This document shows positions 4,609 through 6,715 of a stretch of DNA of 6,715 nucleotides, piece by piece. A program made the position numbers and the translations under genes. The notes beneath the pieces are model-generated. The model did no database searches. It was not told where the DNA came from and saw only the letters and a program-made list of their open reading frames with translations. The stretch comes from Candidatus Gastranaerophilales bacterium (lineage in GTDB: Bacteria > Cyanobacteriota > Vampirovibrionia > Gastranaerophilales > JAQUYY01), in NCBI GenBank assembly GCA_028691575.1, contig JAQUYY010000100.1:1-6715 (forward strand), written 5' to 3'. Position 1 is the first letter of the stretch; every line of letters starts with the position of its first letter.

Positions 4609-6715
4609 TTACTCATCAAAATCCAAAGATATATCATCTTTTTCATCTTCATCTTCTTTTAGAGCAATTTTATTTACAGCAGCGATATGATCGTCCCCGA
4701 CTAATTTTTGGATGCCAACACCGGTTGCGGATCTTCCCTGTCTTGAAATATTAGAAACTTTTTGTCTGTTTACAACACCATTTAGTGTTACAACCATTAC
4801 TTCATCATCTTCGGCAACAATTGTAAGTGTTGTCAATCGACTTATCGGTTTTTTAAATTTCGTTGCAATTAAACCTATACCGCCTCTGTTTTGAGGTCTG
4901 AATTCAGATATAGGTGTTCTTTTGCCGTATCCATCAGTTGTAACAACAAGCAAATCAGCTACATAATCTCTTGGAACAACATCACAGCCTACAATCATAT
5001 CTCCTGTTCTTAATCTCATAGAAGTTACACCTCTGGCACTTCTGCCAAGCGGTCTTAAGTCTACAATCGGGAATCTGATAGCCATACCATGACTTGTTCC
5101 TATAATTATTTCATCATTAGTCTCAGCCTGTTTTACCCAACCCAACTGGTCATCTTCACCCAAGCTTATTGCAATAATGCCATTTCTTCTTATATTACTG
5201 AAGTTTTCTAATTCTATACGCTTAATAAAACCATGTTTAGTAAGCATAATTAAATTTGTACCGTCATTAAAGTTGCTAACCGGTACGACTGCGGTAATTT
5301 TTTCACCCTGCTCTATCGGTAAAATATTTATAACAGGCAAACCTTTTGCAGTTCTTCCGCCTTCAGGAAAATCATATACATTTAAACTATAGACAGTACC
5401 TTTACTGCTAAAGAAAAGAACTTTATCATGCATCATTGCCGTAAAGAAATTAGAAATATCATCGTCTTCTTTAGTTTTCATGCCACCTTTACCTCTGGTT
5501 GCACGAATTTGTCTTTCAAACGTATCCAAGGCTATTCTTTTAAGATACCCTTGCTGTGTCATAAATACGGCCATTGGAATATTTGGAGTCAAATCTTCAA
5601 TACTTAATTCATCTTGATGAGGAACAATTATTGTTTTTCTTTCATCACCGTATTTTTCTCTATCTTCTTTAAGCTCTGTTTTAATAATAGCAAGAACTTT
5701 TTTTCTATCAGCCAAAATGGCCTCATATTCAGCAATTTTTTCTTTTAAATGCTGGTATTCAGCATTTATTTTTTCTTGTTCCAAGCCTGTTAATCTTCTT
5801 AATTGCATTTCTAAAATAGCATTTGCCTGATCAACAGATAATCCGAATTTGCTCATTAAGCCGTTTCTTGCTTTTTCAGTGGATTCAGAAGTTTTTATAA
5901 GTTGTATAACTGCATCTAAATTGCTTAGAGCAATAATCAAACCTTCTAAAATATGAGCTCTTGCTTTAGCTTTTTTAAGATCATAAATAGTTCTTCTGGT
6001 AACAATTTCCACTCTATGCTCAACAAATTCATTGAGAACTTCGTAAAGATTAAGAAGTCTTGGCTGATTGCCTACAAGAGCCAACATATTAACGCCGAAA
6101 GATGTTTGCATTTGAGTTTGTTTATATAAGTTGTTTCTTGTAACTTCAGGCTTAGCATCACGCTTAAGCTCAATAACAACACGCATTCCGTCCCTATCGG
6201 ATTCATCTCTAAGATCGCTGATTCCTTCAATTTTTCTATCTCTAACTAATTCTGCTATTTTTTCAATCAAATTAGCTTTATTTACCTGATAAGGAAGCTC
6301 TGTAATAATAATAGCAGTTCTATCCTGTCTGCCTTTTCCCGTATCAATTTCTTCTATAGTAGAAACAGCTCTCATTACAACACTTCCACGACCGGTTTCA
6401 AAAGCCTGTTTTATTCCGGCTGTTCCAAGAATTGTTGCTGCTGTAGGGAAATCAGGTCCTTTTATATATTCTGTCAAATCACTTACAGACATATCCGGAT
6501 TATCAATTAAAGCTATTAATCCATCAATGATTTCAGCAGAATTGTGAGGAGGAATATTTGTTGCCATACCTACTGCAATACCGCTAACACCATTTAATAA
6601 AAGCATAGGAAGCCTAACAGGAAGAACTGAAGGTTCTTCTAAGCTACCATCAAAGTTTGGAGCAAAATCAACAGTCTCAGAATCAATATCAGCAAGCATA
6701 GTGGTTGTTATAGGA
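4609..6715 (-). CDS. gyrA: DNA gyrase subunit A, partial (N terminus outside window)
   Basis: About 701 residues are visible, open to the window edge; the Met at 6699 is internal. By alignment the first residue corresponds to about E. coli 130, so the catalytic Tyr122 and the quinolone-resistance region lie outside. Seen here are the DNA-cleavage core (LPMLLLNGVSGIAVGMATN, then GPDFPTAA and LPYQVNKANLIEKIAEL), the coiled coil with TGLEQEKI, and a six-bladed C-terminal beta-pinwheel (blades starting at GYLKRI, GTVYSL, GFIKRI, GMAIRF, GYGKRT and GVVNRQ). An acidic tail (KEDEDEKDDISLDFDE) ends the protein. With GyrB it would add negative supercoils to DNA using ATP. The blade-1 GyrA box, consensus QxRGG(R/K)G, reads QIRATRG, while blade 5 carries QNRGGIG. 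ParC is the alternative, but six regular blades and an acidic tail favour GyrA. A terminator follows the gene. Confidence 0.93.
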   Translation of the reverse strand, partial: PITTTMLADIDSETVDFAPNFDGSLEEPSVLPVRLPMLLLNGVSGIAVGMATNIPPHNSAEIIDGLIALIDNPDMSVSDLTEYIKGPDFPTAATILGTAGIKQAFETGRGSVVMRAVSTIEEIDTGKGRQDRTAIIITELPYQVNKANLIEKIAELVRDRKIEGISDLRDESDRDGMRVVIELKRDAKPEVTRNNLYKQTQMQTSFGVNMLALVGNQPRLLNLYEVLNEFVEHRVEIVTRRTIYDLKKAKARAHILEGLIIALSNLDAVIQLIKTSESTEKARNGLMSKFGLSVDQANAILEMQLRRLTGLEQEKINAEYQHLKEKIAEYEAILADRKKVLAIIKTELKEDREKYGDERKTIIVPHQDELSIEDLTPNIPMAVFMTQQGYLKRIALDTFERQIRATRGKGGMKTKEDDDISNFFTAMMHDKVLFFSSKGTVYSLNVYDFPEGGRTAKGLPVINILPIEQGEKITAVVPVSNFNDGTNLIMLTKHGFIKRIELENFSNIRRNGIIAISLGEDDQLGWVKQAETNDEIIIGTSHGMAIRFPIVDLRPLGRSARGVTSMRLRTGDMIVGCDVVPRDYVADLLVVTTDGYGKRTPISEFRPQNRGGIGLIATKFKKPISRLTTLTIVAEDDEVMVVTLNGVVNRQKVSNISRQGRSATGVGIQKLVGDDHIAAVNKIALKEDEDEKDDISLDFDE

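Noticed and set aside
5177..5392. Short plus-strand open frames inside gyrA (also 4712-4894)
   Set aside because: They are antisense to conserved GyrA pinwheel blades and show no independent coding evidence.
6697..6699. ATG as a true gyrA start
   Set aside because: The frame continues upstream to the window edge with residues that align to GyrA just after the catalytic tyrosine region, so this Met is internal.

Overview
This is a 6.7 kb stretch of AT-rich bacterial chromosome. Five genes lie on the minus strand, and a partial gene on the plus strand converges on them at the left edge. The genes have Shine-Dalgarno sites and factor-independent terminators, and use both ATG and TTG starts. The sigma factor's region 2 reads much like cyanobacterial sigma factors (QEGSLGLIRAAE, then FSTYATWWIRQ). 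With the low GC this suggests a non-photosynthetic relative of Cyanobacteria, such as the gut Melainabacteria/Gastranaerophilales. That placement is inference of modest strength, and a low-GC Firmicute-like lineage is not excluded.

From right to left, in the direction of transcription: (1) a gyrA gene cut by the right edge, missing about 130 N-terminal residues including the catalytic tyrosine, and ending in a terminator hairpin; (2) a protein of the UDP-GlcNAc 4,6-dehydratase (PseB/FlaA1/CapD) family with an extra N-terminal leader and changed catalytic residues; (3) a five-helix MscS-family mechanosensitive channel with its own likely promoter; (4) a small exported protein of unknown function starting at TTG; (5) a sigma-70 factor without region 1.1. 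The left edge holds the C-terminal 65 codons of an unrecognised plus-strand gene whose stop overlaps the sigma gene's stop by 8 bp.

Intergenic gaps are 110-215 bp. Hairpin terminators follow gyrA, the channel gene and the exported-protein gene, so these look like separately transcribed genes rather than an operon or an obvious accessory island. I see no CRISPR array, transposase, tRNA or rRNA. No gap exceeds 300 bp.

The window does not show a clearly new multi-gene system. Its interest lies in three proteins of well-known families that differ at key positions. The sigma factor has Ile where sigma-70 has Thr440, a residue that contacts the -10 element. The dehydratase homologue has Ser-Ser-Arg in place of the catalytic Thr-Asp-Lys. 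GyrA has an eroded GyrA box in blade 1, while a box-like sequence is present in blade 5.
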